A DNA stretch of 8,483 bases from Bdellovibrionota bacterium (GTDB lineage Bacteria; Bdellovibrionota; Bacteriovoracia; Bacteriovoracales; Bacteriovoracaceae). Both the position numbers and the translations under genes were made by a program. Below the pieces are notes generated by a model. The model worked only from the letters and a program-made list of their open reading frames with translations, ran no database searches and was not told where the DNA came from. The DNA lies in assembly GCA_030836365.1 (NCBI GenBank), contig JAURQB010000028.1, forward strand, positions 1 to 8,483. The letters run 5' to 3'. Below are positions 1 through 7,206 of the stretch, in pieces; positions within the stretch are counted from its first letter, which is position 1, and each line of letters opens with the position of its first letter.

Positions 1-634
1 ATTTGTCTTGTTCCAATAATATTTTAGACCAGAAAAGATACATTGCACCTTTTAGATAATTTTTATTAACGATATGGAGGAGTTCCTCCAACTGTTTTAG
101 TTGTCCAATAGCCTCTCTAACAAGTCCAAGGTTATAATTATTATTAGCTATAGAAAGCAGTACTTTCGCTTGTAAATCCGGCTCAGACTCTTTTACTGCG
201 AGGCTTAATGCAAGCTCAAAATCTTTTTTAGCACCAACAAAATCGCTACGATAATTTTTAACAACACCCGAGTTGTAAAAGAATTCACTTGTGAGGGTGG
301 GGAGATTAACAGACATATCATCAACCAACTTTTGAGCTCGCTGTATATAGACACTTGCCTGATCATTTCTCAAAGACTCTGAAGAGATTCTGATTAAAAA
401 TCCGTATATTTTGAAAACAACAAAGCAATCTCTCGGTAAATCACAACAGTCTAGCGCCTCATTGAACAGATTAAATGCTTTTCCGAGATCTGATTTGTCA
501 TAATATAGCTTTGCTAGCCTGTAGATTGACTTGCCATACTCTCTTTTAGAAAAATTCACCTTGCCATCATTATCAAGATTTACTTCATTTAAAATACTAC
601 CATCTACAATATTTATACTAGTTGCTATTTCCAT
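1..634 (-). CDS. TPR-repeat protein, N-terminal 211 residues (cut by window edge)
   Basis: I translated the minus strand by hand from the ATG at 634-632, and the frame stays open for 211 codons to the window edge, so the C-terminus is missing. The start is supported by an AGGGG Shine-Dalgarno match (complement of about 641-645) seven to eight bases upstream. The protein is helical. At least three stretches look like tetratricopeptide repeats: about residues 33-62 (GKSIYRLAKLYYDKSDLGKA, with the A/F/A spacing continuing after it), about 115-148 (YNSGVVKNYRSDFVGAKKDF) and about 152-187 (LLSIANNNYNLGLVREAIGQ). There is no signal peptide or membrane segment in the visible part. TPR arrays mediate protein contacts. 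In many Gram-negatives a leading TPR block precedes a GGDEF, histidine-kinase or DNA-binding output domain, but none is visible here. It is transcribed divergently from the metabolic operon. A regulatory link is possible but unproven. Confidence 0.8.
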   Translation of the reverse strand, partial: MEIATSINIVDGSILNEVNLDNDGKVNFSKREYGKSIYRLAKLYYDKSDLGKAFNLFNEALDCCDLPRDCFVVFKIYGFLIRISSESLRNDQASVYIQRAQKLVDDMSVNLPTLTSEFFYNSGVVKNYRSDFVGAKKDFELALSLAVKESEPDLQAKVLLSIANNNYNLGLVREAIGQLKQLEELLHIVNKNYLKGAMYLFWSKILLEQDK

Positions 635-663
635 AAGCAGACCCCTGATTATATTCTGCGAAA

Positions 664-692
664 ATTTAACATGAGGGGAAAATATAAGTCAA
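664..692 (-). promoter_or_regulatory. Candidate sigma-70-like promoter for the TPR gene
   Basis: On the minus strand a TTGACT hexamer (complement of 687-692; five of six bases match TTGACA) is followed, after exactly 17 bases, by TTAAAT (complement of 664-669; four of six match TATAAT). Transcription would begin near 655-658, leaving a leader of about 20-25 bases that includes the AGGGG ribosome site. A perfect TATAAT also occurs at 653-648 on the same strand. It lacks a good -35 partner and would start transcripts on top of the ribosome site, so the upstream pair is preferred. Confidence 0.4.
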
Positions 693-749
693 AAGAACTT
701 CAACATAGTGAAAATTTAGGTGCATTTATGAAGAGAACCTGATAAAAAT

Positions 750-769
750 GTGCATGTAATTACAAGCAC
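750..769. promoter_or_regulatory. 20-bp near-perfect inverted repeat, possible operator
   Basis: The sequence reads GTGC-A-TGTAATTACA-A-GCAC. The central ten bases form a perfect palindrome and the outer four-base arms pair perfectly. Only the A/A position between core and arms breaks the symmetry, so 18 of 20 positions are symmetric. It sits about 95 bases upstream of the first operon start and abuts the TTGGAC hexamer at 770-775. The size and two-fold symmetry are typical of a site for a dimeric DNA-binding protein, and the position would suit an activator or a regulator shared by both promoters. No regulator gene is visible in the window. Confidence 0.35.
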
Positions 770-850
770 TTGGACGTGGCGCACAAAATCTTAGTTACAA
801 CGGAATTATGTTTAAGTACCACGCTCGTAATTTTATTTTCGATTGAACCT

Positions 851-855
851 AGGGG
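851..855 (+). promoter_or_regulatory. Ribosome binding site that decides the first operon start
   Basis: AGGGG lies six bases before the ATG at 862 but only three bases before an in-frame TTG at 859. The usual spacing of five to nine bases favours the ATG, so the product is 332 residues rather than 333. The divergent TPR gene uses the same AGGGG core. Confidence 0.6.
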
Positions 856-861
856 CTTTTG

Positions 862-1860
862 ATGAAAAAAAATATCTTATTGCTTTATGGAGGAGAAGAA
901 GAAGCATCGATTTCCTGTATTTCTTCCAAGTTCATCTATGAATCTATTAAAGAAAGCCAAAACCTTGAGATTATTCCTGTAATCATCAATTCACAATTCG
1001 AACTATTTCTTAATGACAGATTTCAGCTAAAATTCACAGAAAGTAAAAAGGTTGAGGTCAAGAACCGTTCTCTATTCATTGATTCGAAAAAAATTCCAAT
1101 TCATTATTGTATTCCTTGTATCCATGGAGCCCCTGGAGAGAATGGACAAATCCAAGAAATATTGAACTTCTATGGAATAAAATATCTAGGCAACACCCCT
1201 GAAATTTCTAAGAACTGTTTCAACAAAATTACAACCAAGCTCTGGGCCGAGAAACTAGGGATACCAACAACCCCTTTTGAGGTAATAACTAAAAATAATA
1301 CAAGTAATCAGCTTAAAAACATATATACCGCATTGGGTGAAAATGTATTTATAAAAACAAGTTCACAAGGTTCTTCAATTGGCTGTTACCCTGCAAAAAC
1401 AATGGGGCAATTTAAAGACGCAGTAAAAAGTGCGTTAGAATATGGGCCGTTTGTTTTGATTGAAAAAGCTATACAAGCACGAGAAATTGAAATTGCAGCA
1501 TTTCAGTTCAAAGGGAAACTTATGATTAGTAATCCGGGGGAAGTACTGAATGACCAAAGCTTTTACAGTTATGAAGACAAATACTCAGAGAAGTCATCAA
1601 CAAAAACGACAATTCAACCAAAGTTAGATAATCTGCAAATGACAAAATTAAAAAGCTATGCCGAGAGACTGTTTAAAAATATGTCTCTAAAAGATTTGGC
1701 CAGAATAGATTTTTTCTTGAAAGAGAATAGCGGTGAGATATATCTTAATGAAATTAATACATTTCCAGGTATGACCCCAATTTCTTTATTTCCAAAGCTT
1801 CTGGCCGCAGAAAAAATTACTATGAAAAATTACTTATTAGATCGAATTGAACAAATTTAA
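862..1860 (+). CDS. D-alanine--D-alanine ligase-like ATP-grasp enzyme
   Basis: This 332-residue protein has the Ddl layout and a normal length for the family (about 300-370). An N-terminal Rossmann-like lobe opens with LLLYGG (residues 6-11). HGAPGENG at 88-95 matches the family HGxxGEDGxxQ, with Asn in place of Asp. The ATP-grasp part has VFIK (162-165), QGSSIG (169-174), an EKAIQAREIE segment (201-210), the omega-loop Lys240-Tyr241 pair of D-Ala-D-Ala-type ligases, ARIDFF (280-285), the metal-binding NEIN (296-299) and GMTPISLFP (303-311). Ddl enzymes join two D-alanines with ATP through an acyl-phosphate in the cytoplasm. The N-terminal substrate motif, normally SxEHEVS after GG, is eroded here (EEEASIS), so the first amino acid bound may differ. 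It heads an operon of aminotransferases and CoA-transferase rather than a cell-wall cluster, which suggests a specialised amino-acid ligase or a spare or resistant Ddl. The fold is certain; the substrate is not. Confidence 0.85.
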   Translation: MKKNILLLYGGEEEASISCISSKFIYESIKESQNLEIIPVIINSQFELFLNDRFQLKFTESKKVEVKNRSLFIDSKKIPIHYCIPCIHGAPGENGQIQEILNFYGIKYLGNTPEISKNCFNKITTKLWAEKLGIPTTPFEVITKNNTSNQLKNIYTALGENVFIKTSSQGSSIGCYPAKTMGQFKDAVKSALEYGPFVLIEKAIQAREIEIAAFQFKGKLMISNPGEVLNDQSFYSYEDKYSEKSSTKTTIQPKLDNLQMTKLKSYAERLFKNMSLKDLARIDFFLKENSGEIYLNEINTFPGMTPISLFPKLLAAEKITMKNYLLDRIEQI

Positions 1861-1872
1861 AAGGAATTCAAA

Positions 1873-4800
1873 ATGGAGAAAAACGTCTTAATCAACGAAG
1901 CTAGTAAAAATCATGGAGTTAAAGTTCTCGATAGATTCTATAAGAAAAATATTATTCCTCCTGAGAAAAAAGAATATATAACAAAACTTGAAAATTCTGT
2001 TGGACCTTATATGGGCATAGAAGCACCAAACGGAGAAACCCATTACATGTTAGATGCTGCAAGCCAAATTGCGACATTAGGTTTAGGTTTTAACCCTCTT
2101 GCATTTTTTGGAACTGCCTATCACCAAGAAAGTTGGACTCAAACAAACAATACTAAAAAATTTAAAAGAATCAGAGAAAGTTTTGAGAACCTTTTATTAC
2201 GAGAATTATCTTGGGACAACATTGCGACAACCTTATGCCACAGTGGAGCTGAGGCAAACGAGATAGCATTGGGTTATTGCTATCGAAGAAGAATAAATAA
2301 ACAAGCAAAAAAGGTTATTGCTTTTGAAGGTTCTTTTCACGGACGTATGCAAATTTCACTTTCCTCAACATGGAATAAATCAAAAAGAGAACCTTTTGAG
2401 TGGAATGATTATAAAACTACTTTTTTACCCTATCCAAAAATATCGACAGATAAAATTAATGTTGCTTATCCGGCTTCCTGGAGTGAGAAGTGGGAGTCTG
2501 CAAAGAGTATTGATTTCTCGTGCCCTGAAGTGGAAGGATCATGTAAAATTCAGCAAAAAGAAATAGAGATTCTTTTAAAAACTCGTGACGAACTATTAAA
2601 GGATGAATCATTTGCGATCATCATCGAACCGATGCAATGTGAAGGCGGCGACCAGTATGCAACGGATAGGTTTTACACAGGTTTACTATCACTCGCAAAA
2701 GCATTTAGCGTTCCCGTTATCTTTGACGAGGTTCAAACAGGCTACCACCTTGGAAGAAAGTTTTTTTGGCATAAACAATTCGTGCTAAAAAACTCACAAG
2801 GAGAAGACATATCCCCAGATTATATCGTCTGTGCGAAAAAGGCTCAAATAGGTCTCATTATTTCTCATTGTGACGAAAAAACCTATGAAGAGTTTTCTTC
2901 TGCCTCATTTTTCAGAGGACAGATTCACGCAAGTGCGCTTAACCAAAGTAAATATATCATTAAACAAATAGAAGAAAAGTGGAGAAAAAGGCTTAGCCAG
3001 CTAATTGAAAAATTTCCAACATTTTACTCGAACCCTCGAGGCTTAGGCTTGGCATTTGCTTTTGATGTTATAGATAGCACGAAGGTAATGGAAATAATCT
3101 CCAAAAGATTTAAATTTGGCCTACTCTACTATCCTGCAGGAGAGCAAACACTTCGTTTTAGGCTAAATACGGCCTTTAAAGATATTGATATCGATTATTT
3201 ATTTGATCATTTAGAGCTAATCACAAACGAGGTATATTTTCAAAAAAGTGAAGAGCCAAACCCCATTCCTTTCTCAGTAGAAACGGAGCTGAAAAAAATT
3301 GAAAGTACGTACTTATGGCATCAAGCACTATGTCAAAATATATTAAAAAATAAACAAGCAACACTTCAAAAAATTACCGAATTATTTAACCTTGAGAAGG
3401 ATGAAGAACTAATTCTAATTAACGAGCAAAACTTTAGTCAGTATGAAAGCGCTATTGATAAAATCCAAAGGGAAGTTTACGAAGAAAAAAGACAAACAAA
3501 TATTAGCGTCTTTAAAAAAATAACGACTGATAGGGACTCTGTTTGTATCGGAATTGAAAAAGATAAGCAGTTAATGGCCATCTCTTTTTCAGGGAGATTA
3601 AACTTATTTGGAGACGAGCGCGGAATCTCATCTCATGAGGACTTTCATAACCCTAATGCTCTATACACAGCAGACACAACTATTCTACCCGCCTTAAAAG
3701 GCCGAGATATCGGAAGGGATCTCAAATATTGTACAATTTTATTAGGCTTAGCTAATGGCTTTAATATTTTTCTAGGTAGAAATCGACAAGTACACGCATC
3801 AAAAATGTTTAATATAAATCTTTCTCTTGGAGCGTATGAATATCGATACATCAAAAATGACTATTTGGATGAGCTTGAATACAAAGATGTGATTCATTAC
3901 AAAATAGATTACGCGAAGCCTGAAATATTCACTGGTGAAAACTATAACTACCTAGAAAATTCAAAAACGAACTTTAAAATCACGAAGAATTCACTTTCTC
4001 GACTTATTAATAAAATCTGTCTAAGTAATTTTGTCGGCGACGAATTTCTTGGAAACATGAACATACTCTTTGATCAAGGACCTGCAAACTTGAAACAAGG
4101 GTACTGTGCTTCAGGGCAATCTGAAGCAGTAGATAAAATAGTAAAATCTATTTGGACAAAAAATAAAAAATCAAATAGGTTTTTGACTTTTGAAGGACAT
4201 TATTTTGGACAAGGTTCGTTTTGCGCAAGGGCGCTTTCAAATAATTCTGATGAATCATTATTCGAAATTGAAAAACTTCCACATCCAACAAAAGAAAATT
4301 CTGATGAAGTACTTATAGGTTTAGAAGGATTGCTTAAAACAAAATCATTCCTTGGTGTTTTCATTGAACCAACTAGGCAAAAATTCATGGATTGTGTATC
4401 AATTAATTTTTTGAACAAATTAAGGGAACTTACGACAAAATATGAAACACCACTAGTTCTTAATGAAACTGCATCTAAATATGGTGTCTATTCTGATTCA
4501 TTTTATGCTTCATCTAAAATGAACAGTGCACCTGATGCAATAATGGCTTATTATGGTGGGCAATTTTCAATGATTCATATAAATCAAAATTACTTTCTAA
4601 AAAAACCTCTTATGCTTATCAGTACATGGGATGGAGACGAGCACTCCCTCGGCCACGCAATAAACGAATTAAATAGCTTTAAAGATGAAAGTTTGAATAA
4701 AATCAGGAGTGAACTAACATCCAGATTTGAATCATTACTTAATAAATACCAAATTCAATGCTTTAAAGTTCACAAGGGAGTTGCCAATTTTCATGGACAA

Positions 4801-4899
4801 CTCCCTCCAAAGTTAAAACAATATTATGTAAATATAGAAGGAAGAAATATTGTTAGTCTGTCTCCAGAGCAAATGAGATCCTTAATTGAATCAATTTAG
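1873..4899 (+). CDS. Tripartite fusion: class III aminotransferase, GNAT acetyltransferase, degenerate aminotransferase
   Basis: This 1008-residue protein has three parts. Residues 1-455 form a class III PLP aminotransferase resembling lysine-6- and GABA-aminotransferases: SGAEANE (124-130), FEGSFHGRM (151-159), IIEPMQCEGGD (250-260), FDEVQTG with PLP-contacting Asp285 (284-290), CAKKAQIG with the Schiff-base lysine at 322 or 323, and LRFR with Arg430, a likely carboxylate contact. About 510-665 form a GNAT acetyltransferase: REVYEEKRQ (533-541), the acetyl-CoA loop LPALKGRDIGRDL (605-617) and the C-terminal LGAYEYRY (652-659). About 700-1008 form a shortened aminotransferase-like domain: SGQSEAVD (747-754), FIEP (830-833), NETASKYG (864-871) and STWDGD (917-922). 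There Asn864 replaces the aspartate and Tyr894 the lysine, so it should not catalyse alone. The start has AAGGA seven bases upstream, 12 bases after the previous stop. The protein likely transaminates a terminal amine and acetylates a related amine in the cytoplasm. Substrates are inferred. Confidence 0.85.
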   Translation: MEKNVLINEASKNHGVKVLDRFYKKNIIPPEKKEYITKLENSVGPYMGIEAPNGETHYMLDAASQIATLGLGFNPLAFFGTAYHQESWTQTNNTKKFKRIRESFENLLLRELSWDNIATTLCHSGAEANEIALGYCYRRRINKQAKKVIAFEGSFHGRMQISLSSTWNKSKREPFEWNDYKTTFLPYPKISTDKINVAYPASWSEKWESAKSIDFSCPEVEGSCKIQQKEIEILLKTRDELLKDESFAIIIEPMQCEGGDQYATDRFYTGLLSLAKAFSVPVIFDEVQTGYHLGRKFFWHKQFVLKNSQGEDISPDYIVCAKKAQIGLIISHCDEKTYEEFSSASFFRGQIHASALNQSKYIIKQIEEKWRKRLSQLIEKFPTFYSNPRGLGLAFAFDVIDSTKVMEIISKRFKFGLLYYPAGEQTLRFRLNTAFKDIDIDYLFDHLELITNEVYFQKSEEPNPIPFSVETELKKIESTYLWHQALCQNILKNKQATLQKITELFNLEKDEELILINEQNFSQYESAIDKIQREVYEEKRQTNISVFKKITTDRDSVCIGIEKDKQLMAISFSGRLNLFGDERGISSHEDFHNPNALYTADTTILPALKGRDIGRDLKYCTILLGLANGFNIFLGRNRQVHASKMFNINLSLGAYEYRYIKNDYLDELEYKDVIHYKIDYAKPEIFTGENYNYLENSKTNFKITKNSLSRLINKICLSNFVGDEFLGNMNILFDQGPANLKQGYCASGQSEAVDKIVKSIWTKNKKSNRFLTFEGHYFGQGSFCARALSNNSDESLFEIEKLPHPTKENSDEVLIGLEGLLKTKSFLGVFIEPTRQKFMDCVSINFLNKLRELTTKYETPLVLNETASKYGVYSDSFYASSKMNSAPDAIMAYYGGQFSMIHINQNYFLKKPLMLISTWDGDEHSLGHAINELNSFKDESLNKIRSELTSRFESLLNKYQIQCFKVHKGVANFHGQLPPKLKQYYVNIEGRNIVSLSPEQMRSLIESI

Positions 4900-4912
4900 T
4901 AAAAGGCTTTAA

Positions 4913-6022
4913 ATGCACACCGATCAAAATTTTCCGATAATTACATATAAAAATGACGAAAATGATTTCCAACACGGAATATACCATGGGGAAAGCTTTA
5001 GGGACGGAATACAGGAACTCGCGGCCATTCGTAGAAACTTGCTTCTTGAAAAAAACCCAAGTATTGAGGAACACTTGCACGACTTATCAATGCAACAATG
5101 GACAATAACCTCGCAGTATGCACCTGACATTACAGATGAAATGAAGGGTATTTGTGAGGGGGCAAATATAACAATTGATGATATAGTTATTTTAAATAAC
5201 TACACTGACTTCAGGGATATTAATCTGCCCGATGAGGGATGCAGTACAGTTCATGTCATTACACCCGATGAATCAATTAGTGGACAAACTTGGGATATGC
5301 ATAGCAGTGCGAAGAAATATGTATGCTTAATTGATATTCCTGGTGAAGAAAATTTGCCAGGCCAGCTATATTTTTCTTTAGTAGGTTGTGTCGGGATGAT
5401 GGGAATAAAAACGAATAATCTATTAGTTGGTGTTAACAACCTTAACACCACAAATGCACTCGCAAGCTTAATCTGGCCAGCGTTAATAAGAAAGTCACTT
5501 GGCAATGCGAACAATTACGACGAACTGGTTAATGCAATAAAAAACGCCCCAGTCACCTCAGGGCATAATTACCTAATATCAAGTTTGGAAAATGGTTCGA
5601 TGTGGGAAGTCTCTCCAAAAGTCGTCGAAAATGTATCTAATTTAGATACGACAAAAAAAGGACATCAATGTATCTTTCATACAAATCATTGCCTAGGAGA
5701 ATCAATATCAAAGTACGAAAACTTAAAATCGCTTAGTAGTACAACAAAAGAAAGATATGATATTCTAAGAAAATCTTCTTCTGAAATTAAAAGTTCAAAT
5801 GATCTAGAAAAACTTCTTCATGGCCATGATAATTATCCAAAATCAATTTGTGGCCATTTTACTAACAACTCTCAAGATCCAAGCGCAACCTGTGGAGGAG
5901 GATATTTTAACTTTTCAAAGGAAGATATCTATTTCTGGAGAGGATGCCCCGTGTACGACAAAAATTTTAAATCTATCAGGTACAAAAAATATAATAACTC
6001 TTTCCAAAAAGTGAGTTCGTAA
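4913..6022 (+). CDS. C45-family Ntn hydrolase / acyl-CoA:6-APA acyltransferase-like enzyme
   Basis: This 369-residue protein matches the peptidase C45 family, which includes fungal isopenicillin N acyltransferase and the insect beta-alanyl-amine hydrolase Tan. These enzymes are made as inactive chains and cut themselves before a conserved cysteine, which becomes the N-terminal nucleophile. Here that site is EGCSTV, predicting cleavage between Gly109 and Cys110 into pieces of about 12 and 29 kDa. Other family marks are SGQTWDMH (123-130), the glycine-rich VGCVGMMGIKTNN (157-169), VGVNNLNTTN (172-181), SGHNYLISS (216-224) and HTNHCL (256-261). There is no signal peptide, so it should act in the cytoplasm. 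AAAAGG sits six bases before the ATG, 13 bases after the previous stop. Family members hydrolyse or transfer acyl groups on amines and amides. Beside an acetyltransferase domain, removing an N-acyl group from a pathway intermediate is a reasonable inference. Confidence 0.82.
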   Translation: MHTDQNFPIITYKNDENDFQHGIYHGESFRDGIQELAAIRRNLLLEKNPSIEEHLHDLSMQQWTITSQYAPDITDEMKGICEGANITIDDIVILNNYTDFRDINLPDEGCSTVHVITPDESISGQTWDMHSSAKKYVCLIDIPGEENLPGQLYFSLVGCVGMMGIKTNNLLVGVNNLNTTNALASLIWPALIRKSLGNANNYDELVNAIKNAPVTSGHNYLISSLENGSMWEVSPKVVENVSNLDTTKKGHQCIFHTNHCLGESISKYENLKSLSSTTKERYDILRKSSSEIKSSNDLEKLLHGHDNYPKSICGHFTNNSQDPSATCGGGYFNFSKEDIYFWRGCPVYDKNFKSIRYKKYNNSFQKVSS

Positions 6023-6030
6023 ATTTTATG
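6010..6030 (+). promoter_or_regulatory. Weak ribosome site at the hydrolase/aminotransferase junction
   Basis: Upstream of the ATG at 6028 the only purine-rich element is AGTGAG at 6010-6015, twelve bases away and inside the preceding gene. The bases directly before the start are A/T-rich. The preceding stop is at 6020-6022. This arrangement suggests reinitiation by ribosomes finishing the C45 gene. The other operon genes have better-placed sites: AAGGA, AAAAGG, AGGAGA and AAAGG, each six to eight bases from the start. Confidence 0.4.
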
Positions 6031-7206
6031 AAATCAAAAAAGTCATTGGTCTACCCATGGCAGCCCCAAAACGAAAAAAGATATAAATTAATAAAATTTG
6101 AAGATGATAATGTTTTAAAAACCACAAGGGGAGTATTAACAGACTACTCATCATTATCATTCCACTCTTCCTTTGGCTTTAATAATAATGTCATAGCGAA
6201 AGAAATGAAGAATCAAATTAATCACAGCTTACTCACTTTTTCTAAATTTGAACAACAGTTTCAAACTGAAATAGCGAACGAATTATTGGACTTACTAGAG
6301 CTTAAAGGGCACATCTTTTTTACCCAAGGAGGTGCAGACAGTGTTGAGCACGCTCTAAAGATAAGTCGTGAATCCAATCAGCGAAGAGTAATCTTATCCC
6401 GTAGAAAAAGCTACCACGGAGCAACTCTCGGGGCATTACAGATAACAGGAGATCACAGAAGGAATGTTTTCTACCTGCCAAAAGGCGGTCATCATTGGAT
6501 TCCTGAACCAAAAGATGATCCAGATTTTTCAAAAACACTAAACATTATTCATAAGATTGGAGCAAATAATATTTCAGGAATTTGCCTTGAAAGCATTACG
6601 GCAAAAAATGGCGTATATATTTTGCCACCAACATGGATCGACGGTTTAAGACAAGTTCAATCAAAATATAAAATTAATATTATCTTTGATGAAGTAGTCT
6701 GTGGTTTTTATCGAACATTAAAACCATTTGGATTTCACCACTATAAGATAAAACCAGATATCGTCTGTATGGGAAAAGCAATCAGTAATGGGATGGCCCC
6801 GTTGGGAGCAGTGTATTTTGCTCCTAAGATAATGACATATTTTAATAACAATGCATTTAAAACTGGACACACAAACTATGGCCATCCAATCTCCTTAGCT
6901 GCTCTTAGGGGCGTTCTCAAATATATTAAACAAAAATCTTTTAAAAATAAGATAGAGACAAACAGTAAAATATTAAAAAATTGGATAAAAGAGATTGGGC
7001 CCTATATTGCAGAGTCGCGAGGAACTGGTTTCTTATATGCAATAGACCTTAAAAGCCCTGTTAGTCATGATGTATTTTATCAAAACGGTATAAGTATTGT
7101 GATGAATGAAAGTACCCTTATTCTTTGCCCAACAATATCCCTCACAAAACAAAAGTTAATTAAAGATTTGTCTCAATTATCTAATGTTATTAGGAGATAC
7201 TCATAA
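6028..7206 (+). CDS. Class III PLP aminotransferase (taurine/beta-amino-acid or YodT-like)
   Basis: This 392-residue protein has a complete class III active site, unlike the second copy in the fusion. It shows FFTQGGADSVEHALK (97-111), SYHGATLGAL (128-137) followed by TGDHRR (140-145), the PLP-contacting Asp221 in IIFDEVVCGFYRT (218-230), the Schiff-base lysine Lys250 in MGKAISNGMAPLGAV (248-262), and TGHTNYGHP (279-287) carrying the phosphate-binding threonine. The GGAD...SYHG...TGDxRR pattern is shared with taurine-pyruvate and related beta- or omega-amino-acid aminotransferases. It is somewhat shorter than the usual 430-450 residues, but no core motif is missing. Placement directly before CoA-transferase genes fits a transaminase that makes a 3-oxo acid, as proposed for YodT. 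The ribosome site is weak and the gap to the previous gene is five bases, so translation is probably coupled. The gene ends by sharing one base with the next start. Confidence 0.85.
   Translation: MKSKKSLVYPWQPQNEKRYKLIKFEDDNVLKTTRGVLTDYSSLSFHSSFGFNNNVIAKEMKNQINHSLLTFSKFEQQFQTEIANELLDLLELKGHIFFTQGGADSVEHALKISRESNQRRVILSRRKSYHGATLGALQITGDHRRNVFYLPKGGHHWIPEPKDDPDFSKTLNIIHKIGANNISGICLESITAKNGVYILPPTWIDGLRQVQSKYKINIIFDEVVCGFYRTLKPFGFHHYKIKPDIVCMGKAISNGMAPLGAVYFAPKIMTYFNNNAFKTGHTNYGHPISLAALRGVLKYIKQKSFKNKIETNSKILKNWIKEIGPYIAESRGTGFLYAIDLKSPVSHDVFYQNGISIVMNESTLILCPTISLTKQKLIKDLSQLSNVIRRYS

Larger units (their letters stand above)
635..861. promoter_or_regulatory. Divergent intergenic control region
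   Basis: These 227 bases separate two divergent starts and should carry the promoters of both the TPR gene and the operon. They contain a reasonable leftward sigma-70-like promoter (664-692), a near-perfect 20-base dyad (750-769) and a TTGGAC hexamer at 770-775 directly after the dyad. The TTGGAC resembles a -35 box for the rightward operon, but I see no good -10 at 15-18 bases from it. That could mean activator dependence, or that the hexamer is chance. No convincing RNA structure or terminator was seen. Confidence 0.6.

Noticed and set aside
75..90. Inverted repeat TGGAGGA-GT-TCCTCCA.
   Set aside because: It lies inside the TPR coding sequence, has a two-base loop and is explained by a Leu-Glu-Glu-Leu-Leu-His codon run. 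It is neither a terminator nor an evident operator.
671..742. Short plus-strand ORF of 23 codons in the divergent region, basic in composition.
   Set aside because: There is no ribosome site upstream, it overlaps the leftward promoter, and it has no recognisable features, so it is most likely chance.
776..796. Possible sigma-54 promoter beginning TGGCGC at 778.
   Set aside because: The required GC of the -12 element is absent at the right spacing (ATCT occurs instead), so the match is not credible.
859..861. In-frame TTG as the start of the Ddl-like gene.
   Set aside because: It is only three bases from the AGGGG ribosome site. The adjacent ATG at 862 has better spacing and is the commoner start codon.
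3970..4896. Treating the last third of the fusion as a working aminotransferase.
   Set aside because: The PLP lysine and aspartate positions are Tyr894 and Asn864, and the N-terminal part of the fold is shortened. Independent catalysis is unlikely.
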